A DNA stretch of 64,000 bases from Mucilaginibacter flavus (GCF_030409315.1 NZ_JAUFPS010000026.1:214008-278007), one strand, 5' to 3'. Shown: positions 1 to 9,328, numbered from the stretch's first letter. The notes: generated by a model from the sequence alone, not told the origin. A program made the numbers and translations.

Positions 1-39
1 TCGCAAGCCTTTCTTGTTTCGTCATCAGCTATCTTACTA

Positions 40-714
40 TTAGGCCATGAATGGCTCAATATGGCTCAGCGCAAAAAGCAGCTGTTCGGCTTGTGTAAGG
101 TCCGTATTATCCAATATAATAGCGTCCTCGGCTCGTGTGAGTGGGCTTTCCTTACGGGTAGTATCCTGGTAATCTCGGTGCGCCAGGTTGTCAAAAATCT
201 CTTCTAAGGTAATGTCAGGATTGGTTGGCAAAAGCTCCTTATAGCGTCTTTCGGCGCGAATCTTAGGGTCGGCTGTCATAAATAGCTTAACCTGGGCGTT
301 AGGGAACACAACGGTTCCAATATCCCGGCCATCCATCACAATGTTTTTTGATTTTCCCAAACGCTGCTGTTGCTTAACCATGGCAACACGTACATCATGT
401 ATTGCCGCCACGGCACTTACTTTATCGGCAACGTGCATCTGCCTGATCTCGTCAGATACTTCCTCGTCATTAAGGGTGATATGGCTTTGATAGTCGCGCG
501 AGTGAAAATTAAGGTGGATGTTTTTTAACGCTTCGGCAATCTGTTCGTTATTTTCCAGGTCGATATTGTTACGCAAAAAGTATAAAGCCACGGCACGGTA
601 CATGGCACCACTATCTACATAAATAAAATGAAGTTTTTTTGCTAACGCTTTTGCAAGCGTACTTTTTCCGCAAGATGAATAACCATCAATTGCTACTACA
701 ATGTTGTTGCTCAT
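40..714 (-). CDS. cmk: Cytidylate kinase
   Basis: Phosphorylates CMP and dCMP with ATP in the cytoplasm (pyrimidine salvage and nucleotide supply). The N-terminus has the P-loop GYSSCGKSTLAKALA (about residues 11-25), followed by VDSGAMYRAVALY, the family's CMP-binding segment, and later MDGRDIGTVVFP and the lid region with RAERRYKE. At 224 aa it has the usual length of bacterial Cmk. ATG start at 714. It is the third of three minus-strand genes (namZ-like, fmt, cmk), 82 bp after fmt. On the same strand an ATG at position 25 opens a short reading frame that leaves the window; it is too short to identify. Nothing is missing from the active site that I can see. Confidence 0.96.
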   Translation of the reverse strand: MSNNIVVAIDGYSSCGKSTLAKALAKKLHFIYVDSGAMYRAVALYFLRNNIDLENNEQIAEALKNIHLNFHSRDYQSHITLNDEEVSDEIRQMHVADKVSAVAAIHDVRVAMVKQQQRLGKSKNIVMDGRDIGTVVFPNAQVKLFMTADPKIRAERRYKELLPTNPDITLEEIFDNLAHRDYQDTTRKESPLTRAEDAIILDNTDLTQAEQLLFALSHIEPFMA

Positions 715-834
715 AAGAACCGCTAAAATAATAATTTTTGTGATGGCTTGAGCGGGCCAGCACCGCGTAAAGCTGTTTTATTTATCTTAAATTGATGTTA
801 ACAACAGGGTAATTATCTGATTGTGATAGCGTGT

Positions 835-1752
835 TTACAGCTTTACACCACGTAAAAAATCTTCAATTCCCATTCTTTTTTTTCCTTCCAATTGTACATC
901 AGTTAAACTGATGAAGCCACCTTTGGCTGCAAATTTTAAAAAGGTTTTGCCATCGGTAAGGAAACCACCTGGTTGTATGGCCGGCTCATCTATCAATAGT
1001 TCAGACGCGTATATTTTTAAACTTTTGCCGTTTAAGCTGGTGTAAGCGGTAGGCACCGGGCTTAAACCACGTATCCTGTTATAAATGGCTTCGGCAGGCT
1101 GCAGCCAGTCTATTAAGCAATCTTCTTTGAAAAGTTTGGGGGCGTGTTTAAGTTCTTCGCCGGTTAGCAGTTGTACCTGCGGATGCTCGTTATAACGGCC
1201 GCTTTCAACCGCTTTAACGGTTTTTACCAGCAGACCGGCACCCTTGTTCATCAATCTGTCGTGCAAGTCGCCCGCAGATTCATGGCCTGTTAGCGTTATT
1301 TTTTCAGTAAATAAAACATCACCGGTATCAATTTCATGTTTAAGGAAAAAAGTAGTTACACCGCTTTCTTTTTCGCCATTAATTATGGCCCAGTTGATAG
1401 GGGCGGCACCACGATATTGGGGTAATAAAGAAGCATGTAAATTAATGGTGCCTTTAGTCGGCATGTTCCAAACAACTTCGGGCAGCATCCTAAAGGCCAC
1501 CACTACCTGTAAATCGGCATTCAGGGCCTTTAACTCGGCCAAAAAATCCGGGCTTTTTAGTTTTTCGGGTTGTAAAACTTTTAAGCCGTTGGCTACCGCG
1601 TATTGTTTTACAGCCGATTGATTAAGCTTGTTACCGCGGCCAGCCGGTTTATCGGGGGCGGTTATTACACCAACAATATCGCTGCCGGCTGTTATCAAAG
1701 CATCAAGCGATGCAACGGCAAACTCGGGGGTGCCCATAAATACAATTCTCAT
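835..1752 (-). CDS. fmt: Methionyl-tRNA formyltransferase
   Basis: Formylates the initiator Met-tRNA using 10-formyl-tetrahydrofolate. The start MRIVFMGTPEFAVASLDAL is typical of Fmt, and the formyltransferase core has the motif NLHASLLPQYRGAAPINWAI (about residues 107-126), with the catalytic Asn/His/Asp set (N107, H109 and the Asp of EIDTGDVL). The C-terminal OB-like part covers the last 100 residues. 305 aa is normal. It lies 28 bp downstream of the NamZ-like gene on the same strand, probably co-transcribed. Confidence 0.96.
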   Translation of the reverse strand: MRIVFMGTPEFAVASLDALITAGSDIVGVITAPDKPAGRGNKLNQSAVKQYAVANGLKVLQPEKLKSPDFLAELKALNADLQVVVAFRMLPEVVWNMPTKGTINLHASLLPQYRGAAPINWAIINGEKESGVTTFFLKHEIDTGDVLFTEKITLTGHESAGDLHDRLMNKGAGLLVKTVKAVESGRYNEHPQVQLLTGEELKHAPKLFKEDCLIDWLQPAEAIYNRIRGLSPVPTAYTSLNGKSLKIYASELLIDEPAIQPGGFLTDGKTFLKFAAKGGFISLTDVQLEGKKRMGIEDFLRGVKL

Positions 1753-1780
1753 GTTATATGCTTTTTATTTGCTTCTGCTA

Positions 1781-3025
1781 TTAGTTGTATAATAAGTATT
1801 TGCTGCGTGTTTTGTTAAATTGTTTTAAGCCGGCTTGCCAGCTACTTCTGATCTCGGCTTCGGTTTTGCCTTCGGTAATCTGTTTTTGTAGCTCTTTACT
1901 ACCCGCCAGTTTAGTGAAGTAGGCATTGAAAAAATGATCCTTATCCGGGAAGGCCTTATAAAGCTCCAGCAGCCAGCTTAGGTTAATATGACCCATCGCG
2001 GTAATTTGTTGGGCGCTATAATTTTTTAAATCAATCCCAAAACATTCTTTATCCTTTTGCGGTGGATTTTCACTCATGCCAGGGATACTTAAAGGCGTAA
2101 AAGAATATTTATAAGTTCCCTTTAATAAAGGATGCCCCAATATCAAAAACGGAAAATAAGTACCCCGGCCCAGGCTAAACGTTGTACCCTCAAACAGGCA
2201 AATGCTGGGGTACAATAAAATAGATTGATTGGTATTTAAGTTTGGCGATGGATTTACGGGCAGTTTATAAGCCATTTTATGGGTATAGTTGGCTACTTTA
2301 ATAATTTTTAACCTGCATTGTACGCCATCTTTAAGCCAGTGTTCGCCGTTAATCATTTTGGCATATTCGCCAATGGTCATACCGTGGCTGATGGGGATGG
2401 GGTGCATACCTACAAAAGAATGGTAGGTGGTATCTAAAACAGGACCGTCAACCAGGTAGCCGTTAGGATTAGGCCTGTCCAGTATCATCAATTCCACATT
2501 ATTTTCGGCGCAAGCCTCCATTACGTAGTGCAGGGTTGATATATAGGTATAAAACCGGGCGCCAACATCCTGAATGTCAAATATCATCAGGTCGATGCCT
2601 TTTAAATCTTCGGGAGTTGGTTTGTAATGTTTGTTGCCGTACAGGGATATTACCGGCAAACCTGTTTTGGTATCAACGGCATCGTTAACCACGGCACCAT
2701 TGCTGGCATTACCGCGGAAGCCATGTTCCGGGCCGAAAACTTTTTTGATGCTGATACCGCGTTTTAGCAAACTATCAACACTGGGCGTAAGGGTTTTACC
2801 AATAACAGAAGTTTGATTAACAACCATCCCAATATTTTTTCCCTTAAGATAATCAAAATACAGCGGAATTTGATCGGCCCCGGTAATTATTTCTGTGTTA
2901 ATTTTTTTGTCGGTTTTAATGCTATCTGTTGGTTTAGTATGATGGATAACCGCGCTGGCACAAGCCGTGTTGATACTTAGTACTGCTATTAGTGCGGTTT
3001 GTAGAAAAACAGTGGTGGTTCTCAT
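1781..3025 (-). CDS. DUF1343 protein, NamZ-like exo-beta-N-acetylmuramidase
   Basis: Likely periplasmic or exported glycosidase of the DUF1343/NamZ family, which removes terminal N-acetylmuramic acid from peptidoglycan fragments. An N-terminal hydrophobic signal (about residues 8-24) is followed by the family's NQTSVIGKTLTPSVDSLL, FGPEHGFRGNASNGA, SLYGNKHYKPT, IFDIQDVGARFYTYISTLHY and ILDRPNPNGYLVDGPVLD. The full length of 414 aa suits the family. It starts 84 bp from the divergent FtsX permease and heads the minus-strand group with fmt and cmk. A lipobox is not convincing (NTAC), so Sec export with cleavage is favoured. The enzyme activity is inferred from the family. Confidence 0.88.
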   Translation of the reverse strand: MRTTTVFLQTALIAVLSINTACASAVIHHTKPTDSIKTDKKINTEIITGADQIPLYFDYLKGKNIGMVVNQTSVIGKTLTPSVDSLLKRGISIKKVFGPEHGFRGNASNGAVVNDAVDTKTGLPVISLYGNKHYKPTPEDLKGIDLMIFDIQDVGARFYTYISTLHYVMEACAENNVELMILDRPNPNGYLVDGPVLDTTYHSFVGMHPIPISHGMTIGEYAKMINGEHWLKDGVQCRLKIIKVANYTHKMAYKLPVNPSPNLNTNQSILLYPSICLFEGTTFSLGRGTYFPFLILGHPLLKGTYKYSFTPLSIPGMSENPPQKDKECFGIDLKNYSAQQITAMGHINLSWLLELYKAFPDKDHFFNAYFTKLAGSKELQKQITEGKTEAEIRSSWQAGLKQFNKTRSKYLLYN

Positions 3026-3109
3026 AAAATATTGTGTTGAAACAATTTAAAAAGTAGCAGGTTTAATAGCAAAACCGCATATTTGCGAAGGTACTAAAAA
3101 CATGCTGCA

Positions 3110-4330
3110 TTGAGTTTCGCCTCCTTTATATCAACCCGTATAACATTCAAAACCAAGCGTACATTTTCAAAACTGATTGTACGTATTGCCATTATTGGCA
3201 TTATGCTTGGCTTAGGGGTAATGATATTAACATTAGCTATTATTAAAGGATTTAAACACGAAATTCGCGAAAAAGTTCGGGGCTTTGCTGGCGATATGCG
3301 CGTGGTGAAGTTTGATCTGAACAGTTCATACGAAAGTTCGCCCATAACGTACGATGCCGCCTTTGTTCAAAAGCTGCTGAAATTACCGCAGGTAACCAAC
3401 GTAATGCCTACTGCCACCAAGCCCGGTATTATTAAAGCCAATAACGAAATTGAAGGTGTTGTATTAAAAGGCGTTGACAAAAGTTACGAGTGGAGCTACT
3501 TTAAAAAAATGATGGTGGCCGGCGACGTTATTGATTTTAGAGATTCTGTTGAGGCGCAAAAAGAGATCATGCTATCGCAAACAACTGCCGATAGGTTAAA
3601 GCTTAAGGTTGGCGATAAGCTGTTGATGTATTTTGTGCAGGAACCCTTGCGTAAGCGCCAGTTTAAAATAAAAGGCATTTTTAGCATCGGGGTAGAGGAA
3701 GTTGATAAAACATTTGTAATTGGCTCGTTATCATTAATAAACCGACTTAATAATTGGAAACCCGCCGAGATAGGCCAGTACGAGATTCGTGTTGCCGATT
3801 TTGACCAGTTAAACCAAACTGCCGATAGGGTAGATGACATTTTACCCATCAAAGAAAAAACGCATACCGTTATGGATGATTATCCTAACATTTTTGAGTG
3901 GCTCAACTTGTTAGATGTAAATTCGGTAGTGATGCTGGTACTCATGGTAATTGTGGCGGTGATCAATATGATATCGGCATTACTTATCATGATCTTGGAG
4001 CGTACCGCTATGATTGGCATGTTTAAAGCCATGGGGGCATCAAACTGGAACATTCAAAAAGTGTTTTTATTTAACGCCACTTACCTCATAGGTTTAGGCC
4101 TTATACTGGGGAATGCTTTGGGCCTTGGCCTTGGCTTTTTTCAACAGCAAACCCATTTCTTTAAACTCGACCAGGCTTCTTATTACATGACCTTTGTACC
4201 CGTAATGTTTAGCGCCTGGGATATTCTTTGGCTTAACATAGGTACGCTGTTCATTTGCCTGCTGGTGCTTATTGTGCCATCTATGCTGGTAAGCAAAATT
4301 TCGCCGGTTAAGGCTATCAGGTTTAAGTAA
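3110..4330 (+). CDS. FtsX/LolE-type ABC transporter permease
   Basis: Inner-membrane permease of the MacB/FtsX superfamily, most like the LolC/E lipoprotein-releasing group. It has one N-terminal membrane segment (about 25-48), a large periplasmic MacB-core domain (about 50-270) and three C-terminal segments, ending in SKISPVKAIRFK as the family does. The matching ATPase is not beside it. The only start that gives the conserved N-terminus (MSFASFISTRITFKTKRTFS) is TTG at 3110. That TTG overlaps the stop of a three-codon reading frame (ATG CTG CAT TGA, 3102-3113), so translation may be weak or coupled. A -7-like box CATATTTG lies at 3078-3085. 406 aa is normal. Confidence 0.9.
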   Translation: MSFASFISTRITFKTKRTFSKLIVRIAIIGIMLGLGVMILTLAIIKGFKHEIREKVRGFAGDMRVVKFDLNSSYESSPITYDAAFVQKLLKLPQVTNVMPTATKPGIIKANNEIEGVVLKGVDKSYEWSYFKKMMVAGDVIDFRDSVEAQKEIMLSQTTADRLKLKVGDKLLMYFVQEPLRKRQFKIKGIFSIGVEEVDKTFVIGSLSLINRLNNWKPAEIGQYEIRVADFDQLNQTADRVDDILPIKEKTHTVMDDYPNIFEWLNLLDVNSVVMLVLMVIVAVINMISALLIMILERTAMIGMFKAMGASNWNIQKVFLFNATYLIGLGLILGNALGLGLGFFQQQTHFFKLDQASYYMTFVPVMFSAWDILWLNIGTLFICLLVLIVPSMLVSKISPVKAIRFK

Positions 4331-4426
4331 TCTTTAAGAAGCTGTTTAAAAGTAAGAAAACAGATTGTTATTGCCTTTGGTAAGATTCTCAACATCTGAA
4401 GAATGGCATGGTGTGAATGAGGCGCA

Positions 4427-4570
4427 GACGACTCACCCCGACGAGGCTACGCCCGTCTCCCTCTCTCCGACTGCGTCGCATAGAGGGGCAAGAGCTTTCT
4501 ATTTTTCCATCCTCTTTGCGGCTTACCGGAGAGAGGGTCGGCCAGCGAAGCGTTGCCGGGGTGAGTCGTC
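4427..4570. repeat. Palindromic intergenic element (REP-like), copy 1
   Basis: Outer arms GACGACTCACCCCG (4427-4440) and CGGGGTGAGTCGTC (4557-4570) are perfect reverse complements. An inner pair CCCTCTCTCCG (4459-4469) and CGGAGAGAGGG (4527-4537) is also perfect. The element could fold into a long hairpin on either strand. A related element lies at 15803-15953. It sits between two convergent genes, about 100 bp from the end of the permease. Confidence 0.8.
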
Positions 4571-4943
4571 GCCAGCGTTTAAACGATAAGCAATTGGTAG
4601 AAGGAATAACAAAGCAATGGCGATTTTTGACTATAATATCCTTCCGGAACCGTTTTTTGACGGCTTCTAAATATTTTGCGGTTTTTGAATGTTTAATAAG
4701 TTATAATTGAAACCCCTATCGATCATACCCGTGCATTTTGGCTGAAGCCCCTTTGTATATCGCCTTTGTACGCCCCACAAATGGAACGAACATGAATTTT
4801 CAAATGGCTTTCGAATTTGATTTTTAATTCATTGCCGTTTTGACTTTAGCCAACGGTTAACGAGAGTAACTAAAAAAGAAGGTTTTAGCCCCAAAAAAAT
4901 CAAGATAGGACTCTAAAAACGATTTTCCTAATTTGATACTCCT
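4571..4943. other. Intergenic stretch with no recognised gene
   Basis: AT-rich sequence between the palindromic element and the end of the sigma-partner gene. I see no reading frame with protein-like composition, no RNA gene and no clear hairpin terminator. Confidence 0.5.
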
Positions 4944-6470
4944 TTACTTTTTATTGGTAAAGTTAAATTTTAGGTTCACGCCGCCTGCACCAAACTTTAT
5001 CTGTTGCGATCCCAGCCCTTGAAGCGGGTATTTCAAAAAAGGTTCAATAACAAGGCGGTTGCTTTTACCTATGGCGGTTCCTAAACCAACGGAAACGTTT
5101 AACGTTCTGGCAAAATAAAAGCTGTTAAAGCTTTGCTTATCGGTTTGATCGGTGGTTTGCTGTGTTACACCTGCCAGCAACGAATTGTGGGTAATGCCGT
5201 AGCTGGTGGTATAAGCCTCGTTAATAAACGTGCCCGAACTTAGGCCTGCCGAAATGTACGCGTCTGTTTTTTGCGGGTTAAACTCGTATTTAATATTGAT
5301 AGGTACATCAAGCCCTACCAGGCTGGCGTTGTAGTTTTTAAAGGTAGGTAATGATGAGGCAGGTGCCAGCATATCTTCCTGTTTTGTAGCGGCAAAGGCT
5401 AACGCGCTGGCCGCGTTTGTATTTGGCGGCGTGGTGCTGTTGTATTTTAAAGTGTTTTGTGCCAATGCTATCCCTGTTGATAGCTTAAGATTTTTGCTCA
5501 ATTTAATATCAGATGTAAAACCCGCGCCGGCATTAACCTGGTTACTGCTGCCTTTGGCGTAGTTGAAAAATGTAGCGGCGTACACACCAAATTTCACCCG
5601 TTTGTCATCTGCCGGCTTTTCTTCCGGGCGTTTAGACTGATTTTGCTCTGCCTTAAACATGGCGTCCATGGCGCTTGCTGACGTAGCTGTTTTGGCAAAT
5701 TGTTTATCTGTAGCAGCAGGTTTGCTATCCGCGGTTTTATTAGGGATAATATTATTGTTTACAGCATATTGGGCAGCATCTGTTTTTGGCGGTGCCAATT
5801 TAGCGGTATCAGTCCCTTTTTGCGTAGTTGCTGCAATATTAGTTTGTTTACCAACCTGTGGCGTAACAACCGCCACATTACTACTACCGCCTATGCCGTT
5901 ATTACCACCGGTAGTCAAAGGCTGACTATTTAAAGCAGGTTGCTTTTGCTGATTAGTTGCAAGCATGTTGCTGGCTTGCGTTGTGTTTGCATTATTTACT
6001 GCCTGGCTTTTAACTACCGGTACATTGCTTTGCGCCATATTATTTTGTACAGGAGCCGAAGCCCCAACCGGGCTTTTATGTGTTTGCTTACTGTTTGGAA
6101 TGATATTGTTTTGAGTTGACGTTGCTAAGCTATCCGCCGGTTTATTTCCAGTTGTATTTAGCGTGCTGGCCAACTGTGCAGCCGAGTCTTTAATTTCTGT
6201 TTTATGTTGATGTTGTTTGATTGGGTTAATAGCAACGCTATCATTTGCCCGCTGTTTTTTACCAAGCATCCAAACGCCTATGCTTAAAAATAGCAGTAAG
6301 CCGGCAGCCACACCTGCCCACCATAACCAGGCCACCGGGCGCTTTTTCTCCTCCTCAGGGAATCGTTCCCTAAGCAGCAGCCAGCCTTCATCGGCGGTGG
6401 TGTCTTCGTAATTATCAAACACCTCCCTGATGCGGTTCTTTAAGTCGTTATCCAACTGATGATCGTCCAT
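4944..6470 (-). CDS. Membrane-anchored sigma-factor partner with C-terminal beta-barrel-like domain
   Basis: Not a named family. The N-terminus (about 1-45) is soluble and acidic (MDDHQLDNDLKNRIREVFDNY), followed by one membrane helix around WLWWAGVAAGLLLFLSIGVWML (about 48-70), a long Asn/Gln/Thr/Ala-rich linker (about 75-285), and a C-terminal part (about 290-508) with alternating polar/apolar strands ending in PLQGLGSQQIKFGAGGVNLKFNF, like an outer-membrane beta-barrel (PorT-like) domain. The start overlaps the end of the ECF sigma gene by 23 bp, so translation is probably coupled. The arrangement suggests an anti-sigma-like membrane sensor, here fused to a barrel-like domain that may interact with the envelope. 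Function is inferred only from position and architecture. Confidence 0.75.
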   Translation of the reverse strand: MDDHQLDNDLKNRIREVFDNYEDTTADEGWLLLRERFPEEEKKRPVAWLWWAGVAAGLLLFLSIGVWMLGKKQRANDSVAINPIKQHQHKTEIKDSAAQLASTLNTTGNKPADSLATSTQNNIIPNSKQTHKSPVGASAPVQNNMAQSNVPVVKSQAVNNANTTQASNMLATNQQKQPALNSQPLTTGGNNGIGGSSNVAVVTPQVGKQTNIAATTQKGTDTAKLAPPKTDAAQYAVNNNIIPNKTADSKPAATDKQFAKTATSASAMDAMFKAEQNQSKRPEEKPADDKRVKFGVYAATFFNYAKGSSNQVNAGAGFTSDIKLSKNLKLSTGIALAQNTLKYNSTTPPNTNAASALAFAATKQEDMLAPASSLPTFKNYNASLVGLDVPINIKYEFNPQKTDAYISAGLSSGTFINEAYTTSYGITHNSLLAGVTQQTTDQTDKQSFNSFYFARTLNVSVGLGTAIGKSNRLVIEPFLKYPLQGLGSQQIKFGAGGVNLKFNFTNKK

Positions 6471-7017
6471 GGTTTTGTGTTTCGTGCCTTAATATTTTTC
6501 TCAATCGTTCTTTAGCCCGGCTTAAATAAACGCGCGATGAACTTGCCGGGATAGCTAACATAGTACCAATTTCGTCATGATTGTAACCATCTATTTCGTA
6601 CATATTAAAAATGGTAAGCTGTATAGGCGGCAGCTCGTTCATCAGTTTTAATATATCCTGTGCATTTAAATTATCAACCGTACCCACATTACTGCTAATG
6701 GGCGCGGCGTTATCCAACTCAACATTTAACTGGAATTTAAGATCCTTGCGACGGCGGTCTATAGCGGTATTTACCACAATTGTACGCAGCCAGGCTTTAA
6801 AGGGTTTATCTGTATTGTAATTATATATAGCGTTAAATACTTTTATAAATGCATCATTTACGGCCTCTAAAGCATCATCGCGATTTAAGCTGTAACGCAA
6901 GCCTATACCCATAGCATAGCCATAAAACTGCTTATACAGCATTTCCTGGTATTTAAGGTTGCCTGCTTTGCATTGGCTGATGATTTCTTCTTCAGTAATG
7001 CGTTTGGGTAGATGCAT
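6448..7017 (-). CDS. ECF (sigma-70 family) RNA polymerase sigma factor
   Basis: Extracytoplasmic-function sigma factor. Region 2 covers about residues 20-95 (YKQFYGYAMGIGLRYSLNRDDA, then DAFIKVFNAIYNYNTDKPF and AWLRTIVVNTAIDRRRK) and region 4 about residues 120-180 (MNELPPIQLTIFNMYEIDGYNHDEIG, then SSRVYLSRAKERLRKIL), with the helix-turn-helix intact. 189 aa is normal. ATG start at 7017. It is the first gene of a two-gene operon with the membrane partner encoded at 4944-6470, which is the usual arrangement for a sigma factor controlled by a membrane anti-sigma factor. Confidence 0.93.
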   Translation of the reverse strand: MHLPKRITEEEIISQCKAGNLKYQEMLYKQFYGYAMGIGLRYSLNRDDALEAVNDAFIKVFNAIYNYNTDKPFKAWLRTIVVNTAIDRRRKDLKFQLNVELDNAAPISSNVGTVDNLNAQDILKLMNELPPIQLTIFNMYEIDGYNHDEIGTMLAIPASSSRVYLSRAKERLRKILRHETQNHGRSSVG

Positions 7018-7167
7018 TAAGTATGTTTAATTCCGCTAAATATTGTGTTGGTTTTTATGCCCTTACGCAGCATGTAACCACATTGATACAAATAAAAAAA
7101 ATGTTTTTTGTTTGCAGGCCACGCCCGTGTCAATAGAGTTAACTACAAATTAATATGGCTTGTAATT

Positions 7168-7198
7168 AAAAAAGCCGTCGGCCCAAAAAGGCGACGGC
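7168..7198 (-). terminator. Rho-independent terminator after the lipoprotein gene
   Basis: Stem GCCGTCG/CGACGGC (7074+100 numbering: 7174-7180 and 7192-7198) with an 11-base loop. On the minus strand it is followed by a run of U (A run at 7168-7173 on the plus strand). It lies just downstream of the minus-strand gene ending at 7219. Confidence 0.8.
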
Positions 7199-7218
7199 AG
7201 TTTAGTTAAAAACAAATA

Positions 7219-7659
7219 TTAATTTAAAGTTCTGCTAAGGTCATAACGCCCGATAGTATCTGGACTTGAGCCTGATGTAGAACGTAACATCTTTAAATTG
7301 GTGCCATCGTACAAATACTGGAACAAACCCGATAAATGTTTTTTGGTTTTTGGAGCCGTTGCGCTGTAAGTACTATCGCCAAACAGCATATAATAGCCAT
7401 CATAACTAAACGTACCATGACTACCCGCATGCACAGTTGAGGTATCGCCTGTTACCTTAAAATGGTAATCAGTTGTTAACTTAAGTGTTATGCTGGTTCT
7501 GAGGCTGTCATAGTTGCCTGAGCTGTTTTTGGTATAAAATCTAAACTGGCCCGAAAATGTTCCAGACGGTGCCGGCACTACGGTACTGGTTGATTTGGGC
7601 GAGCAAGCAACGGCGAATATTAACAATATGGGTAATAAATAAGATAAAAAACGCTTCAT
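7219..7659 (-). CDS. Small lipoprotein of unknown function
   Basis: 146 aa with a signal peptide and lipobox (MKRFLSYLLPILLIFAVACS; Cys at about residue 19), so probably anchored in the outer or inner membrane facing the periplasm. The mature part is Ser/Thr/Tyr-rich with predicted beta strands (GTFSGQFRFYTKNSSGNYD, YHFKVTGDTSTVHAGSHGTF) and could be a small beta-barrel or lipocalin-like fold. I do not recognise a family. It has its own terminator downstream and 65 bp separate it from mazG upstream. Confidence 0.8.
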   Translation of the reverse strand: MKRFLSYLLPILLIFAVACSPKSTSTVVPAPSGTFSGQFRFYTKNSSGNYDSLRTSITLKLTTDYHFKVTGDTSTVHAGSHGTFSYDGYYMLFGDSTYSATAPKTKKHLSGLFQYLYDGTNLKMLRSTSGSSPDTIGRYDLSRTLN

Positions 7660-7724
7660 ATTTCTTTGTATTTACATTGGTTACGTACATAAAGATACAA
7701 ACGCTACAATATCTAAGTGAAATT

Positions 7725-8528
7725 TTAAAGTTTTTTTGCCTCGTTCCAGAATATGTCCATCTCGGCAAGGCTCATATCCTGTAGTTGTTTACCGTTCTCT
7801 TTGGCCTTCAATTCAAGGTATTGAAAACGCTTGATGAATTTTTTATTGGTTTTTTCGAGCGCGTTTTCGGGGTTGATGTTGATAAAACGGGCATAGTTGA
7901 TAAGTGAAAACAGCAGATCACCAAATTCGGCTTCGGCTTTTTCATGGTCGATGGCGCTTTCGTCTTCGGCGTTAAATTCGTTTTTAAATTCCTGCATCTC
8001 TTCTTCCACCTTGGCCCAAACCTGGTTTTTCTCTTCCCAGTCAAAGCCTACGCCACGCGCTTTTTCCTGTATGCGCGATGCTTTTACTAATGCCGGTAAT
8101 GAAGCGGGCACACCGCCCAAAACAGATTTGTTGCCTTCCTTAAGTTTAATTTGTTCCCAGTTGCGTTTTACATCTTCTTCGTTTTGCACTTCTACATCGC
8201 CATAAATATGCGGGTGGCGGTTAATAAGCTTATCGCAAACGCCGTTTAAAACATCAGTAATATTAAAATCATTGGTTTCAGATGCTATTTTGGAATAAAA
8301 AACCAGGTGCAGCATAATATCGCCCAGTTCTTTTTTTATCTCCTGCATATCATCGCCTAAAATGGCATCGCTTAGTTCGTAAGTTTCTTCGATGGTTAGG
8401 TGGCGTAAACTTTCCAATGTTTGCTTTTTATCCCATGGGCAGTTGGCCCGCAGATCGTCCATAATGATCAGTAAACGTTGAAATGCTATGGTTGAGGTAG
8501 GAGCGGTTTCAGGAGCTTTTAAAGGCAT
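7725..8528 (-). CDS. mazG: Nucleoside triphosphate pyrophosphohydrolase MazG
   Basis: Hydrolyses (d)NTPs to NMP and pyrophosphate, a cytoplasmic house-cleaning enzyme. It has two MazG domains: the first with CPWDKKQTLESLRHLTIEET and EIKKELGDIMLHLVFYS, the second with the EAEFGDLLFSLINYAR segment. I use the ATG at 8528 (MPLKAPETAP, about 267 aa). A TTG at 8552 would add eight unsupported residues. VHWD-like and EExxE..D metal-binding residues are present in both halves, and the length suits full-length MazG. Confidence 0.94.
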   Translation of the reverse strand: MPLKAPETAPTSTIAFQRLLIIMDDLRANCPWDKKQTLESLRHLTIEETYELSDAILGDDMQEIKKELGDIMLHLVFYSKIASETNDFNITDVLNGVCDKLINRHPHIYGDVEVQNEEDVKRNWEQIKLKEGNKSVLGGVPASLPALVKASRIQEKARGVGFDWEEKNQVWAKVEEEMQEFKNEFNAEDESAIDHEKAEAEFGDLLFSLINYARFININPENALEKTNKKFIKRFQYLELKAKENGKQLQDMSLAEMDIFWNEAKKL

Positions 8529-8659
8529 GTGTTTGTATTTGTTATACAGCAAAGATAGGTGCTTAGGGGAACAATCAAACTATCGGATTTGATGCAACTT
8601 GCAATTCAAACAACGTTATTTGTAAAATATTAAAACCTGCATTGATTTAATTTAAAAGC

Positions 8660-8697
8660 TCCTGACATAGGGTTGTCATGAGTGCCCGGTAGTTTTG
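8660..8697 (+). promoter_or_regulatory. Promoter with imperfect dyad upstream of the VOC gene
   Basis: A perfect Bacteroidota -7 box TAGTTTTG lies at 8690-8697, 23 bp before the ATG at 8721. Just upstream, CTCCTGACA-6-TGTCATGAG (8660-8682) forms an imperfect dyad with core arms TGACA/TGTCA, placed where a repressor or activator would act. No clear -33 TTG at the standard distance. Confidence 0.5.
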
Positions 8698-8720
8698 TGT
8701 AACAATCAAAATTAAAGGCC

Positions 8721-9269
8721 ATGAGAAGCAACAACATACCCCAAATCAAAATAATTCCCGATAACTACACATCTGTAACACCCTGGATTATATCACCTTC
8801 GTCGGCAAAATTGATGGAGTTTTTAAAAGCGGCATTTGATGCCGAGGAAATTCCGAATAGCAGGATTATGAATGCCGGGGATGCTATTATACATGTAGTG
8901 GTCAAAATTGGAAATGCCCGGATTATGTTATTTGATTCGCGCAGCGGCTGGGGGTCGACACCAGCGTTTTTAAATTTGTATGTAGATGATGTTGAGCTGG
9001 TTTATCAAAAAGCGCTTGCCCTGGGTGCAAAATCGGCAACCGAAATAACAGCCAGGTATTTTGGCGAAAAGGTTTGCCGGCTTTTAGATCCGTTTGGCAA
9101 CCTGTGGTGGATAAACCAACGTATCCCCCATATTGATTTTACTAAACCTGGTGAGTTAGAACGGCGCACATCTGTTCCTCAGGCTGTAGCGGGTATAGCG
9201 TATATTCAACAATCTGTGGATGAAGCGTTAAAAATTCAGAAGGAGTTTTTTGAAACTGAAGCCGCTTAA
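8721..9269 (+). CDS. VOC family (glyoxalase/PhnB-like) protein
   Basis: 182 aa with one vicinal-oxygen-chelate fold of the PhnB/YbcJ-like type. Recognisable parts are SVTPWIISPSSAKLMEFLKA near the start, IGNARIMLFDSRSGWG, then FLNLYVDDVELVYQKALALG and the C-terminal LLDPFGNLWWINQR (about residues 125-138), which is diagnostic for this subgroup. Members are often of unknown substrate; the fold alone does not give the reaction. Monocistronic, own promoter. Confidence 0.88.
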   Translation: MRSNNIPQIKIIPDNYTSVTPWIISPSSAKLMEFLKAAFDAEEIPNSRIMNAGDAIIHVVVKIGNARIMLFDSRSGWGSTPAFLNLYVDDVELVYQKALALGAKSATEITARYFGEKVCRLLDPFGNLWWINQRIPHIDFTKPGELERRTSVPQAVAGIAYIQQSVDEALKIQKEFFETEAA

Positions 9270-9328
9270 AAACAGGGCGAATTTTTATTAACAGCATAAA
9301 CTAAACGGTATATTGAAAGCGTATGGGA

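Noticed and set aside
1244..1621. Plus-strand frame opposite fmt
   Set aside because: Antisense shadow of the fmt coding frame.
6357..6371. AGGGAATCGTTCCCT dyad similar to the maltose operators
   Set aside because: It lies inside the sigma-partner gene, has a different centre and lacks a promoter. It shows that such dyads may arise by chance, which lowers confidence in the operator claim a little.
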